Shown here piece after piece: positions 47,863 to 56,221 of a stretch of 64,000 nt of DNA. Numbering within the stretch: the stretch's first letter is position 1; every line of letters begins with the position of its first letter. The stretch comes from Flavobacterium ginsengisoli (GTDB lineage Bacteria; Bacteroidota; Bacteroidia; Flavobacteriales; Flavobacteriaceae). The stretch covers positions 2,613,001 through 2,677,000 of the forward strand of contig NZ_CP121110.1 of assembly GCF_029625315.1 (NCBI RefSeq), read 5' to 3'. The translations under genes and the position numbers were made by a program. The notes under the pieces are model-generated. The model was not told the origin of the DNA and made no database searches. It saw nothing but the letters and a program-made list of their open reading frames with translations.

Positions 47863-48437
47863 TGGCATTAATTCTTGAAAACATTGCCAAACACGTTTCT
47901 CTGACACCAGAAGAACAGGCGCTTTTTTTATCTAAACTAGAAACCAACACTTACAAAGCCAAAACGCTTTTATTAAATGCTGGCGAAGTCTGCAAACATT
48001 CCTATTTCGTAAATTCAGGTATTTTAAGAAGTTTCAATATCAACGATAATATTGTTGAACACGTTCTTTCATTTGCTTGTGAAGGATGGTGGATGAGCGA
48101 TATGTACAGTTATTTTTCGCAAAAACCGGGACAGCTTTTTATTGAAGTTCTGGAAGAAGCTGAAGTGGTTTCTTTGTCTAAAGAAAATCAGGAACAATTG
48201 TATCTTGAAATTCCAAAATTGGAGCGATTTTTTAGAATTTTAATTGAGAATTCATTGGTTGCGAATCAACAGCGATTAATGGACAACTTGAGTTTACCTG
48301 CGGAAGAACGTTTCGAAAAATTCACAAAAAAATACGGAACGTTGGTACACAAAGTTCCTCAAAAACAAATCGCTTCTTTCATTGGCGTAACACCAGAATT
48401 CTTCAGCAAAATGAAAGCTCGGCTTTTGAAGAAATAA
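47862..48437 (+). CDS. Crp/Fnr-family transcriptional regulator
   Basis: 191 residues. N-terminal cyclic-nucleotide-binding-like fold (LLLNAGEVCKHSYFVNSGIL, SYFSQKPGQLFIEVLEEAEV) and a C-terminal winged helix (VPQKQIASFIGVTPEFFSKM). It lacks the N-terminal iron-sulfur cysteines of FNR, and its recognition helix is not of the FNR or CRP type, so it is unlikely to bind the ATGATTTTTATCAT sites in this window. Coupled to the DUF6370 gene. Confidence 0.88.
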   Translation: MALILENIAKHVSLTPEEQALFLSKLETNTYKAKTLLLNAGEVCKHSYFVNSGILRSFNINDNIVEHVLSFACEGWWMSDMYSYFSQKPGQLFIEVLEEAEVVSLSKENQEQLYLEIPKLERFFRILIENSLVANQQRLMDNLSLPAEERFEKFTKKYGTLVHKVPQKQIASFIGVTPEFFSKMKARLLKK

Positions 48438-48439
48438 AA

Positions 48440-48590
48440 GGTTTAGCCACAGATTTTACAGATTAGAAGGATTTTTTTGCCACGAATTACACAAATTTTC
48501 ACAAATTAAATTAAAATGAAATTCGTGAAAATTTGTGTAATTCGTGGCAACATTTTTTAATCCTTTTAATCTGTGAAATCTGTGGCAAAA
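48440..48590. repeat. Dispersed inverted repeat, family B (full copy)
   Basis: Outer part AGCCACAGATTTTACAGATT pairs with CTGTGAAATCTGTGGC; inner part TTGCCACGAATTACACAAAT pairs with ATTTGTGTAATTCGTGGCAA. A two-level hairpin between convergent genes. Confidence 0.8.
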
Positions 48591-48619
48591 AATACGGCTC
48601 GTAATCGAACCGTATTTTC
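48588..48619 (-). terminator. Terminator of aceA
   Basis: AAAATACGG-CTCGTAATCGAA-CCGTATTTT; stems on both strands, eight bases from the aceA stop. Confidence 0.75.
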
Positions 48620-48626
48620 TCTTGAA

Positions 48627-49907
48627 TTAAAATTGCTCAACCTCTGTAGAATGTTCCATTGCGGTTATTGCTGATTTACCTAACATTACCGTGTTCTGAA
48701 CAGCGTCAAAATAAGACGTTCCTACGAAAGCCTGGTGTTTTACGGCTCTGAATCCGTTTTTCTGTAAAGCAAATTCGCGTTCCTGCAATTCAGAATAACC
48801 TGCCATTCCTCGTTCCTTATAAGCTCTTGACAATTCGAACATACTTGTATTTAAAGCATGGAATCCTGCTAAAGTAATGAATTGAAAACTATATCCCATT
48901 GTCGCTAAATCTTCTCTAAATGTTTCCATTTCAGCAACTGATAATTTTGTCGCCCAATTGAAAGACGGAGAACAATTATACGCCAGCATTTTATCTGGGA
49001 ATTCTTTTTTCATGGCTTTTGCAAACTTTCTTGCATAATCTAAATCGGGATTACTGGTTTCCATCCAGATCAAATCTGCGTATGGTGCGTAGCTTAAACC
49101 TCTTGCAATTCCCTGATCGATTCCGTTTTTTACGTAGAAAAAGCCTTCCGCCGTTTTTTCTCCTGTTAGAAATTTTCTGTCTCTAGGATCGGCATCGCTT
49201 GTTAATAGATTAGTCGCATCGGCATCTGTTCGAGCTACAATTAAAGTTGAAACTCCCATGACATCTGAAGCCAAACGTGCCGCAATTAATTTATTAATCG
49301 CCTCTTGCGTTGGAACTAAAACCTTTCCGCCCAAGTGTCCGCATTTTTTTGCAGAACTCAGCTGATCTTCAAAATGAACTCCAGAAGCTCCAGCTTCAAT
49401 CATAGATTTCATTAATTCGAAAGCATTTAGGTTTCCACCAAAACCAGCTTCAGCATCAGCTACAATTGGAACTAAATAATCTTTTCTATCTTCAATATTA
49501 TTTACAGTCTGAATCTGATCAGCACGCAATAAAGCGTTGTTGATCTTTTTTACCACCATCGGAACACTGTTTACTGGATAAAGCGATTGGTCAGGATACA
49601 TTTCTCCAGCCAGATTTGCATCAGCAGCAACTTGCCATCCGCTTAAATAAATTGCTTCTAAACCAGCATCCACTTCCTGAATCGCTTGATTTCCAGTCAA
49701 CGCTCCCAAACCCGCAACATAATCCTGACTTTTTAACTTTCTCCATAATTTCTCTGCACCCATTTTAGCAATAGAATGCTCAATTTTATAAGACCCCTGA
49801 AGTGTTACTACTTCGCTTGCAGTATAAGGACGCTCTACTCCTTTCCATCTCGGGTTCGTAATCCAATCGTTAATCAATTCCTGAATTCTGTCTTCTGTTG
49901 TTTTCAT
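48627..49907 (-). CDS. aceA: Isocitrate lyase
   Basis: 426 residues. Splits isocitrate to glyoxylate and succinate. The catalytic loop KKCGHLGG is near residue 187 with [16 protein letters not shown], preceded by [10 protein letters not shown]; also YNCSPSFNW and the conserved ARTDADAT and TLAGFHALN blocks. It lies after aceB on the same strand, 166 bases downstream, so the two glyoxylate-shunt genes are probably one transcript. Confidence 0.97.
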   Translation of the reverse strand: MKTTEDRIQELINDWITNPRWKGVERPYTASEVVTLQGSYKIEHSIAKMGAEKLWRKLKSQDYVAGLGALTGNQAIQEVDAGLEAIYLSGWQVAADANLAGEMYPDQSLYPVNSVPMVVKKINNALLRADQIQTVNNIEDRKDYLVPIVADAEAGFGGNLNAFELMKSMIEAGASGVHFEDQLSSAKKCGHLGGKVLVPTQEAINKLIAARLASDVMGVSTLIVARTDADATNLLTSDADPRDRKFLTGEKTAEGFFYVKNGIDQGIARGLSYAPYADLIWMETSNPDLDYARKFAKAMKKEFPDKMLAYNCSPSFNWATKLSVAEMETFREDLATMGYSFQFITLAGFHALNTSMFELSRAYKERGMAGYSELQEREFALQKNGFRAVKHQAFVGTSYFDAVQNTVMLGKSAITAMEHSTEVEQF

Positions 49908-49979
49908 AATATAGTTTAGTTAAAGTGGTTCGTTTTTTAGTGTTCAGTCAAAGTTTTAAGTGTTCAGTTTAACCAGACT

Positions 49980-50070
49980 GATTTTTTCTCTCATTTTATC
50001 TGCCTGATCTGCTAAATCTGCGAGAAAAATTTATTCGTTCGCAGATCTGGCAGATTGAGCAGATTTTAAA
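49980..50070. repeat. Dispersed repeat, family D (longest copy)
   Basis: ATCTGCCTGATCTGCTAAAT and TCTGCGAGAAAAATT are followed by the facing arm TTCGCAGATCTGGCAGATTG AGCAGATTTT. Lies in the aceB-aceA spacer. Confidence 0.65.
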
Positions 50071-50073
50071 AGC

Positions 50074-51675
50074 TTATAGATATTTATAACATGGAAGAGT
50101 AAGGAAATCCACAAAATGCAGGTTTACAACTAGTCTTTCTAACATTTTTTCGGCTAATGGAAATTGTTGTTTTTCATAATTTTCTTCCCCTAGTTCTTCC
50201 TTAATTTTTCTGAATTCATCCAAAGCCAATTCATGATAATAAGCCAAATCTAATTTTCGTCCATTATCTAAAAGCACTTTATTTTGAAGCCATTGCCATA
50301 ATTGCGATCTCGAAATTTCGGCCGTCGCAGCATCTTCCATCAAATTGTGCAATGCGGCGGCGCCTTGCCCGTTCAGCCATGAAGCCAAATACAATACTCC
50401 AACATTTATATTTTTTCGAACGCCATTTTCAGTAATGATTCCAATTGGTGGTTCAATCAAATCAGCTTCTGTAATTTTTCGATGTTCTCTTTTTACATGA
50501 ATCTGATTTGGAGTTGGCATTCCTTTATCAAAAATCTCTTTTGCAATTGCAACTAAATCTGGATGCGCTACCCAAGTTCCGTCGTGTCCATTTTTAACTT
50601 CACGTTCTTTATCGGTTCTTACTTTTGCGAAAGCAACTGCATTGGCTTCTTCATTATTTCGAATCGGAATTTGAGTCGCCATTCCGCCAATTGCATGAAT
50701 GCCTCTTTTATGACATCTTTGAATTACTAGATTTGAATAAGCATTCATAAAAGGCGAAGTCATAGTTACCTGATCGCGATCTGGTACAATGAATTTTGGA
50801 TTTTTTCTAAACTTTTTGATGTATGAGAAAATATAATCCCAGCGTCCGCAGTTTAAGCCAACGATATGTTCTTTCAATTCGTAGATAATTTCATCCAATT
50901 GAAAACTTGCCGTTATCGTTTCAATTAAAACCGTCACTTTTATCGTTCCTCTGTTCAGTTTTAAATAATCCTCGGTAAAATCAATTACATTATTCCACCA
51001 ACGCGCTTCCAGATAATGCTCTAATTTCGGAATATAGAAATACGGTCCAGAATTGTTTTCTAAAAGTCGCTTATGATTATGAAAAACATACAAACCAAAA
51101 TCTATCAAAGAACCCGAAACTTCATTTCCTTCAACTAGAACATGTTTTTCCGGCAAATGCAAACCTCTCGGACGTACAATTAGCGTTGCGATTTTTTCAT
51201 TTAAATGATAGGATTTCTGTTTTACCAAATCCGTATAAGTGATTGTTTTGTTTACCGCATCGATTAGATTTACTTGACCGTCCATAAGGTTTTGCCAAGT
51301 TGGCGAAGTGCTGTCTTCAAAATCGGCCATGAAGGTTTTTGCTCCCGAATTCAACGCATTGATAATCATTTTGCGATCAACTGGCCCCGTGATTTCTACT
51401 CTACGATCCAATAAATCTTTCGGAATTTCACCAGCTTTCCAATTGCCTTCTCTGACACCTTTGGTTTCCAGAATAAAAACTGGCATAATTCCCTGATCAA
51501 AAGCGACTTGTTTTTGTTCTCTCTGTAAAAGCAATAGTTTTCGCTGTGATTCGAATCTTCTATGCAATTCAGTTATAAAAACAATTGCTTCTTCTGTCCA
51601 GATTTTTGGATAACGAAGCTTCTTTTCGGCTAAAAATTCCATTGCCGTTTCGGTAATTTCTAATTGGTTTTTCAT
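50074..51675 (-). CDS. aceB: Malate synthase A
   Basis: 533 residues from the ATG at 51675 (MKNQLEITETAMEFLAEKKL), the size of the E. coli enzyme; the frame is open to 51735 but those residues look like leader. Condenses glyoxylate with acetyl-CoA to malate. Blocks seen: FMADFEDSTSPTWQNLMDGQ, IVRPRGLHLPEKH, GLNCGRWDYIFSYIKK and GAAALHNLMEDAATAEISRS with the catalytic aspartate. Divergent from the RamB/ScfR-type regulator. Confidence 0.97.
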   Translation of the reverse strand: MKNQLEITETAMEFLAEKKLRYPKIWTEEAIVFITELHRRFESQRKLLLLQREQKQVAFDQGIMPVFILETKGVREGNWKAGEIPKDLLDRRVEITGPVDRKMIINALNSGAKTFMADFEDSTSPTWQNLMDGQVNLIDAVNKTITYTDLVKQKSYHLNEKIATLIVRPRGLHLPEKHVLVEGNEVSGSLIDFGLYVFHNHKRLLENNSGPYFYIPKLEHYLEARWWNNVIDFTEDYLKLNRGTIKVTVLIETITASFQLDEIIYELKEHIVGLNCGRWDYIFSYIKKFRKNPKFIVPDRDQVTMTSPFMNAYSNLVIQRCHKRGIHAIGGMATQIPIRNNEEANAVAFAKVRTDKEREVKNGHDGTWVAHPDLVAIAKEIFDKGMPTPNQIHVKREHRKITEADLIEPPIGIITENGVRKNINVGVLYLASWLNGQGAAALHNLMEDAATAEISRSQLWQWLQNKVLLDNGRKLDLAYYHELALDEFRKIKEELGEENYEKQQFPLAEKMLERLVVNLHFVDFLTLPCYKYL

Positions 51676-51804
51676 AGCTGTGGTTTTTAATTTCATTAGC
51701 AGCAATTGAATCGATTCTATGTTTTTCAAAAACACAAATACATAACAAACTGATAATTAATATTTTCTACACCACAATATTAGAAAAAAGTTTTTTACAA
51801 AACA

Positions 51805-51818
51805 AGCGAACGTTCGCT
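51805..51818. promoter_or_regulatory. Perfect palindrome between aceB and the regulator (operator candidate)
   Basis: AGCGAACGTTCGCT, 14 bases with no mismatch. Unusually GC-rich for this AT-rich intergenic region. Its centre is 49.5 bases before the regulator's -7 element and about 135 bases from the aceB ATG. Confidence 0.65.
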
Positions 51819-51837
51819 AAAAATGAAAAATAATTTT

Positions 51838-51868
51838 TTGGCGATTATTTTTAGAATACCTATATTTG
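51838..51868 (+). promoter_or_regulatory. Promoter of the regulator (TTG-N20-TATATTTG)
   Basis: TTG at 51838-51840 and TATATTTG at 51861-51868 are 20 bases apart, a near-ideal Bacteroidota -33/-7 pair. The ATG follows four bases later, so the message is almost leaderless. Confidence 0.7.
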
Positions 51869-51872
51869 ATTC

Positions 51873-53351
51873 ATGGATATCGAAAAAGACTATATAAAGC
51901 TGATCTTCGGATTAAAATTGAAGCAAGTCAGAACGCAAAAAAATCTGTCACTTTTTGGCTTGGCCAAATTGACAAATCTTTCAAAATCGTACTTAAACGA
52001 GATTGAAAAGGGAAAAAAATATCCAAAAACAGATAAAATTTTATTGCTCTGCGAACATTTGGACGTGACTTACGACCAAATGGTGTCTTTAAAACTCGAC
52101 AACAACCTCGCTCCGATTGGCGAAATCTTGAAATCCGGAATTTTAAAAGAGATTCCGCTCGAGCTTTTCGGAATTCAGGAAGCCGATCTAATTGATATTA
52201 TTGCCAATGCTCCCGCAAAAGTCAATGCATTTATTAGCACGATTATCGAAATTGCGCAACATTATAATTTAAGTCGTGAAAGCTTCTTTTTGGCTTCTTT
52301 GCGTTCGTATCAGGAAGCTCACAGCAATTATTTTGAAGATTTAGAAGAAAAAGTAATTTCGTTTTCGAAGTCGTTTCAGATTAATCTGGATTCTAAAATT
52401 ACTGTAGAAGAATTAGAGGCAATTTTAAAAGAAGAATACGAATACAATATCAAAGAAATTGCGTTTGCAGATCAGGAAGCTTTAGACGATTTGCGTTCGA
52501 TTTATGTTCCGAAAAGTAAGACTTTATTGCTTTCTACAGAACTTGACGCTCCGCAAAAAGCGTTTATTTTAGCTAAAGAAATTGCTTATAATTATTTAAA
52601 AATTTCCGATCGTTTACTGACTTTCAGCTGGATTAAATTTGATAATTTCGATCAGGTTCTAAATAATTTTTATGCTTCTTATTTTGCTGGTGCTTTATTA
52701 TTGCCAAGAAAATTGGTTGTAAATAAAATCAATACTTTTTTAGAAAATGAAAATCCAAAACCAGAAGAATTTGTTCAATTAATCGAAAGCTTTAAAGTTT
52801 CACCAGAATCTTTTTATCAGCGACTGACCAATTTATTGCCAAAAGATTTTCAGCTGAAAAACTTATTTTTCTTAAGATTGTCACACAAAATCGGTTCAGA
52901 TTTTTATCAGATCAATAAAGAATTACATATTACACATCAGCAAGAACCGCACGCCAACGAAACCAACGAACATTATTGCAGGAGATGGGTTTCGGTTAAA
53001 ACGATTGACGAAGCCATCAAACAAAATAAATCTCATTTTTTTGATGCACAGATTTCGAGCTATGCCAATAGTGGAAACGAATATTTGGTTTTTTCTTCGG
53101 CTACAAAGGATCCTTTTGCCGAGAATTTTATTCGAAGTATTTCTGTCGGAATCCTAATTAATCCGACAATGAAAAAGAAATTTAAATTCATTGATGGAAA
53201 ACCTTTGGTAAAACGAATTGTAGGTGTAACTTGCGAAACTTGCGCTGTAAAAGATTGTTTGGAAAGAAGTGCTCCTCCGACTGTTTTAGAAAGAGAGAAA
53301 CGCCATGAGAATACAGATGCAGTTGTGCAAGCAGTTTATAAATCAATATAG
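51873..53351 (+). CDS. XRE-family regulator with IrrE/ImmA-like and DUF2083 domains (RamB/ScfR type)
   Basis: 492 residues. HTH_3 at about 10-65 (LKLKQVRTQKNLSLFGLAKL, TNLSKSYLNEIEKGKKYPKT). The middle (about 190-300) resembles the ImmA/IrrE domain but the zinc HExxH reads LAKEIAYNYLK, so it is probably not a peptidase. The C-terminal DUF2083-like part has CRRWVSVKTIDEAI and VKRIVGVTCETCAVKDCLER with a cysteine set. RamB-type members repress aceA/aceB and acetate genes in actinobacteria. Its divergent position to aceB with a palindrome between fits the same role here. Confidence 0.88.
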   Translation: MDIEKDYIKLIFGLKLKQVRTQKNLSLFGLAKLTNLSKSYLNEIEKGKKYPKTDKILLLCEHLDVTYDQMVSLKLDNNLAPIGEILKSGILKEIPLELFGIQEADLIDIIANAPAKVNAFISTIIEIAQHYNLSRESFFLASLRSYQEAHSNYFEDLEEKVISFSKSFQINLDSKITVEELEAILKEEYEYNIKEIAFADQEALDDLRSIYVPKSKTLLLSTELDAPQKAFILAKEIAYNYLKISDRLLTFSWIKFDNFDQVLNNFYASYFAGALLLPRKLVVNKINTFLENENPKPEEFVQLIESFKVSPESFYQRLTNLLPKDFQLKNLFFLRLSHKIGSDFYQINKELHITHQQEPHANETNEHYCRRWVSVKTIDEAIKQNKSHFFDAQISSYANSGNEYLVFSSATKDPFAENFIRSISVGILINPTMKKKFKFIDGKPLVKRIVGVTCETCAVKDCLERSAPPTVLEREKRHENTDAVVQAVYKSI

Positions 53352-53361
53352 TTAGAATGTC

Positions 53362-53721
53362 ATGAAATATTTTGTTTTACTTTTTAGTTTGATTTCTATT
53401 AACTTCAGTCAAAAAACGGAAAAACTTACTGGCCGTTACAATTATTTGATTGAAGATGACAATTCTTATATCCAAAAAGATAAAATCACTTTTAAGGATA
53501 GCATTTTTGTTTTTGATAACAAGTTTATGCCAAAAGGAAAGGTTTCTTATGGCAACAAAATAGTATTGGATAATTTCATTAATACCGATTTAGTTATAAG
53601 TATTGCAAAAGATCAAATCGAAAAAGATACGATTCCTTTTTTCATGCATGACAAGAAAAGTTCTTCTGCAAATTATCTTGATGAAGTGGTTGGGAAAGGA
53701 AAATTGGTTAGGATTAAGTAA
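53362..53721 (+). CDS. Small secreted protein of unknown function
   Basis: 119 residues, ten bases after the regulator gene. Hydrophobic N-terminus (YFVLLFSLISINFSQ) looks like a signal peptide. The rest is a short beta-rich region (DKITFKDSIFVFDNKFM, KGKVSYGNKIVLDNFI). I recognise no family. Likely co-transcribed with the regulator, but no functional link is evident. Confidence 0.55.
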   Translation: MKYFVLLFSLISINFSQKTEKLTGRYNYLIEDDNSYIQKDKITFKDSIFVFDNKFMPKGKVSYGNKIVLDNFINTDLVISIAKDQIEKDTIPFFMHDKKSSSANYLDEVVGKGKLVRIK

Positions 53722-53729
53722 TTCAGCGC

Positions 53730-53840
53730 AATCTTGTCATCCTGAGGAACGAAGGATCACACTCGGAAGTCGACAAAGATTGGCGATTATGCAGGCGGAA
53801 TTTCTCGTGTGATCCTTCGTTCCTCAGAATGACAAACTGT
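53730..53840. repeat. Mosaic dispersed inverted repeat (family A core, different arms)
   Basis: Arms TGTCATCCTGAGGAACGAAG and CTTCGTTCCTCAGAATGACA with GATCACAC/GTGTGATC inside, while the centre keeps ACAAAGATTGGC of family A. The trailing ACAAACTGTGTGACTAATTTG matches the 3' flank of other family A copies. Confidence 0.75.
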
Positions 53841-53869
53841 GTGACTAATTTGAAGCTAAAAAAACTTTA

Positions 53870-53945
53870 TAATTTCCAATCTTTATAGAGTTACTTGCGA
53901 AGATTTCTCCTTCGCCGAAATGACAAACCATTTGGTTACTTTGAG
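53870..53945. repeat. Half copy of family A
   Basis: AATCTTTATAGAGTTACTTG then TTTCTCCTTCGCCGAAATGA and ACCATTTGGTTACTTTG: right half of the element, without the left arm. Confidence 0.7.
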
Positions 53946-53994
53946 GTAAAACCTTTGAACCTCTGTAACTTTGTGCCTTTGAACCTTCTTATAA

Positions 53995-54165
53995 AAATGA
54001 AACTTCTCGCATAGCCCCGATAGAAGTGAAAATCCTTTTGTGGTGGGGTTCACCACAAAAGATTGCAACGGATAGCGGGACTAAACGTCTTTTGAAAACG
54101 AAAATATCTGCTTCAGAAAAAAACTTAGAAACTTAGCATCTTAGAGCCTCAGAATCTTTTCTTAA
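53995..54165. repeat. Dispersed repeats, families G and E
   Basis: 54011-54085 holds AGCCCCGATAGAAGTG, a hairpin CTTTTGTGGTGG / CCACCACAAAAG and GGATAGCGGGACT (the family G element seen inverted at 41866). 54120-54160 is TAAG/CTTAG-rich (AACTTAGAAACTTAGCATC), related to 12857-12945. Confidence 0.65.
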
Positions 54166-54176
54166 TCTACATTAAG
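54161..54176 (+). promoter_or_regulatory. Operator candidate CTTAATCTACATTAAG of the pirin gene
   Basis: 16-base palindrome with one central mismatch, 22 bases before the -7 element TATCTTTG at 54199-54206. Matches the yceI site at 55532-55547 at 15 of 16 positions with the same spacing. Confidence 0.7.
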
Positions 54177-54198
54177 TGCTTTTCCTTTTCATCGGCTG

Positions 54199-54206
54199 TA
54201 TCTTTG
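54199..54206 (+). promoter_or_regulatory. -7 promoter element TATCTTTG of the pirin gene
   Basis: Exact TAnnTTTG. The following bases (ACTATCAAAAT) resemble those after the yceI -7 element. Confidence 0.65.
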
Positions 54207-54235
54207 TACTATCAAAATCAATAAAAGACAAAATC

Positions 54236-54951
54236 ATGGAAAATATAGTATTGCACAAAGCAGACACAAGAGGAAATGCTAATCACGGATGGTTGAACGC
54301 TTATCATAGCTTTAGTTTTGCGAGCTGGTACAATCCAGACAGAATTCAGTTTGGAGCACTTCGTGTTTTGAATGATGACACGATTGCAGCCGAATGGGAT
54401 TTGGAACTCACCCTCACGATAACATGGAAATTATTACAATTCCGTTAGAAGGTGATTTGGCTCACAAAGACAGCATGGGAAATACTGAAGTAATTAAAAA
54501 CGGAGACATTCAGGTTATGAGTGCCGGAACTGGAATTCAGCATAGTGAATTTAACCCGAACACAGATCAGCAGACTAAATTATTACAGATTTGGTTATTT
54601 CCAAACAAAAGAAATGTGACGCCACGTTACCAGCAAATTACTTTAAATGTTGCTGACAGACATAATAAATTGGCACAAGTTTTATCTCCAAATGCGGACG
54701 ATGAAGGAGTTTGGATTCACCAAGACGCTTGGTTCAACATGGGAAATTTTGATGCAGGAACTGCAACAGAATATAAAATCAAAAAAGAAGGAAACGGAGT
54801 TTATGCTTTCATTTTAAAAGGAAATGTTACCATCAACAGTCAAGAATTAAATACTCGTGATGCGGTAGGAATTTCAGGAACTGACACTTTGAATATTAAA
54901 GCCAATACAGATGCTGAATTTTTATTGATGGATATTCCAATGAATTATTAA
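54236..54951 (+). CDS. Pirin family protein (frameshifted as written)
   Basis: 238 residues from the ATG at 54236 (MENIVLHKADTRGNANHG) with one G restored at 54390-54392 (CCG for CCGG after GCAG): DTIAAGMGFGTHPHDNMEII. Bicupin pirin signature: HSFSFASWYNPDRIQFG, the metal-binding HPHDN...E block and VMSAGTGIQHSEFN. Pirins bind Fe(II); some are quercetinases, others redox sensors. Shares its upstream palindrome-promoter module with yceI. Confidence 0.92.
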
Positions 54952-54983
54952 TTCAAACAAAAACAATTAATACCTGTACCTTG

Positions 54984-55031
54984 AAACGATAATAAATCTG
55001 TAAATCAGACTATTATCGTTTCTTTTTTTGC
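54984..55031 (+). terminator. Terminator of the pirin gene
   Basis: AAACGATAATA ... TATTATCGTTT with a T-rich tail, 30 bases past the stop. Confidence 0.8.
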
Positions 55032-55116
55032 TCAATTTTAAAAAAGAAAGACTAACTTTATAAATAAGAAAATTGGTCTGACTTTAAAATTAAATTCATC
55101 CTTAAAATTTTAAACC

Positions 55117-55347
55117 ATGAATCCAAATAACCTCATTAAAGAATATACAAACGGAGAAGTTACGATTGTATGGCAATCTGGAAAATGTATTCATTCGACA
55201 AATTGTGTCAAAAACAATCCAGATGTCTTTCGTCCAAAAGAAAAACCTTGGATTACTCCAGAAAAATCTACAACTGAGAAAATAATTTCAACAGTTAATA
55301 AATGTCCGTCGGGAGCGTTGACATTTTATATGAATAATAAAACCTAA
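55117..55347 (+). CDS. Divergent 4Fe-4S mono-cluster protein (Fer4_19)
   Basis: 76 residues. Cysteines in WQSGKCIHSTNCVKNNPDVF and NKCPSGALTF give the CxxxxxC...CP pattern of the divergent ferredoxin-like Fer4_19 (DUF1271) family, with KPWITPEKS between them. It may carry electrons for a nearby redox enzyme. It sits between pirin and yceI, but its upstream region has no copy of their palindrome. Confidence 0.85.
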   Translation: MNPNNLIKEYTNGEVTIVWQSGKCIHSTNCVKNNPDVFRPKEKPWITPEKSTTEKIISTVNKCPSGALTFYMNNKT

Positions 55348-55357
55348 GCTTTTTGCA

Positions 55358-55512
55358 TAGTTTTTTGCCACAGATTACACAGATTAAAGTGATTTTTTTT
55401 TGCCACAAATTGCACAAATTTTCACAAATTTTGATTCAATTTATTTCGTGGTAATTAGAGCAATGCGTGGCAACATGTTTTTTTTTTTACTCCCTGTAAT
55501 CTGCGACAAAAA
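55358..55512. repeat. Dispersed repeat, family B (degenerate copy)
   Basis: TTTGCCACAGATTACACAGA and TTGCCACAAATTGCACAAAT face ATTTATTTCGTGG and CTGTAATCTGCGACAAAAAC, a decayed form of the element at 48440-48590. Confidence 0.6.
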
Positions 55513-55531
55513 CACATCATCTTTTTTATTT

Positions 55532-55547
55532 CTTAATCTAGATTAAG
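55532..55547 (+). promoter_or_regulatory. Operator candidate CTTAATCTAGATTAAG of yceI
   Basis: Perfect 16-base palindrome, 22 bases before the -7 element TAACTTTG (55570-55577). Same sequence and spacing as at the pirin gene. Confidence 0.75.
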
Positions 55548-55569
55548 TGCTCTAGGACAACTGTCACCG

Positions 55570-55577
55570 TAACTTTG
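55570..55577 (+). promoter_or_regulatory. -7 promoter element TAACTTTG of yceI
   Basis: Exact TAnnTTTG; followed by CCTATCAAAAT as at the pirin promoter. Confidence 0.65.
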
Positions 55578-55626
55578 TCCTATCAAAATGAAATTAATTA
55601 TTTAAAATATTTAAAAAAATAAAATT

Positions 55627-56160
55627 ATGGCAACTACAAAATGGTCAATTGACCCAACTCACTCAGAAATTGGTTTTAAAGTTAAACACATGATGTTTAC
55701 AAATGTTTCAGGAAAATTTGGAGCTTATGAAGCTTCTGCAATCACAGAAGGAGATAGTTTTGATAATGCAGATTTCAGTTTTTCTGCTGATATCGCTTCA
55801 GTAGATACTGCAAACGCAGATCGCGACGGACATTTAAGAAGCGGTGATTTCTTTGATGCTGAAAATCATCCAAAATTAACTTTCAAATCTTCTTCTTTCA
55901 AAAAAATCAATGATGGTGAATTTGAATTAACTGGAGATTTAAACATTAAAGGTGTTTCTAAAACAGTAAAATTCCCAGTTGAATTTAGTGGAATCATGAC
56001 TGATCCTTGGGGAAATACAAAAGTAGGTTTAAGCATAGAAGGAAAAATTAATCGTAAAGATTGGGGTTTAAACTGGAACTCAGCTCTTGAAACAGGTGGT
56101 GTTTTAGTTGGAGAAGAAGTTCGTTTGAACATTGAATTACAATTTGTAAAACAAGCCTAA
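55627..56160 (+). CDS. YceI family protein, without signal peptide
   Basis: 177 residues, starts MATTKWSIDPTHSEIGFKVK, so it appears cytoplasmic, unlike the three secreted relatives at 8-11.5 kb. YceI lipocalin fold: HMMFTNVSGKFGAYEASA, DRDGHLRSGDFFDAENHP, FKSSSFKKI, NRKDWGLNWNSALETGG. Members bind polyisoprenoid-like lipids or quinones and often respond to acid or oxidative stress. Controlled from the palindrome-promoter module shared with pirin. Confidence 0.95.
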   Translation: MATTKWSIDPTHSEIGFKVKHMMFTNVSGKFGAYEASAITEGDSFDNADFSFSADIASVDTANADRDGHLRSGDFFDAENHPKLTFKSSSFKKINDGEFELTGDLNIKGVSKTVKFPVEFSGIMTDPWGNTKVGLSIEGKINRKDWGLNWNSALETGGVLVGEEVRLNIELQFVKQA

Positions 56161-56193
56161 TTAAGCATTCTCGGATTTAATTGGTTGGTTATT

Positions 56194-56221
56194 GAAGCTC
56201 TGCATTTTGCAGGGCTTTTTG
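56194..56221 (+). terminator. Terminator of yceI
   Basis: AAGCTCTGCA-TTT-TGCAGGGCTT and a T run. Confidence 0.8.

Noticed and set aside
47862..48437. This Crp-family protein as the regulator of the ATGATTTTTATCAT sites
   Set aside because: It lacks FNR cysteines and its recognition helix does not fit FNR or CRP half-sites.
51873..53351. Phage or abortive-infection regulator because of the XRE plus IrrE-like layout
   Set aside because: No phage genes are nearby, HExxH is lost, and the position next to aceB fits metabolic control better.
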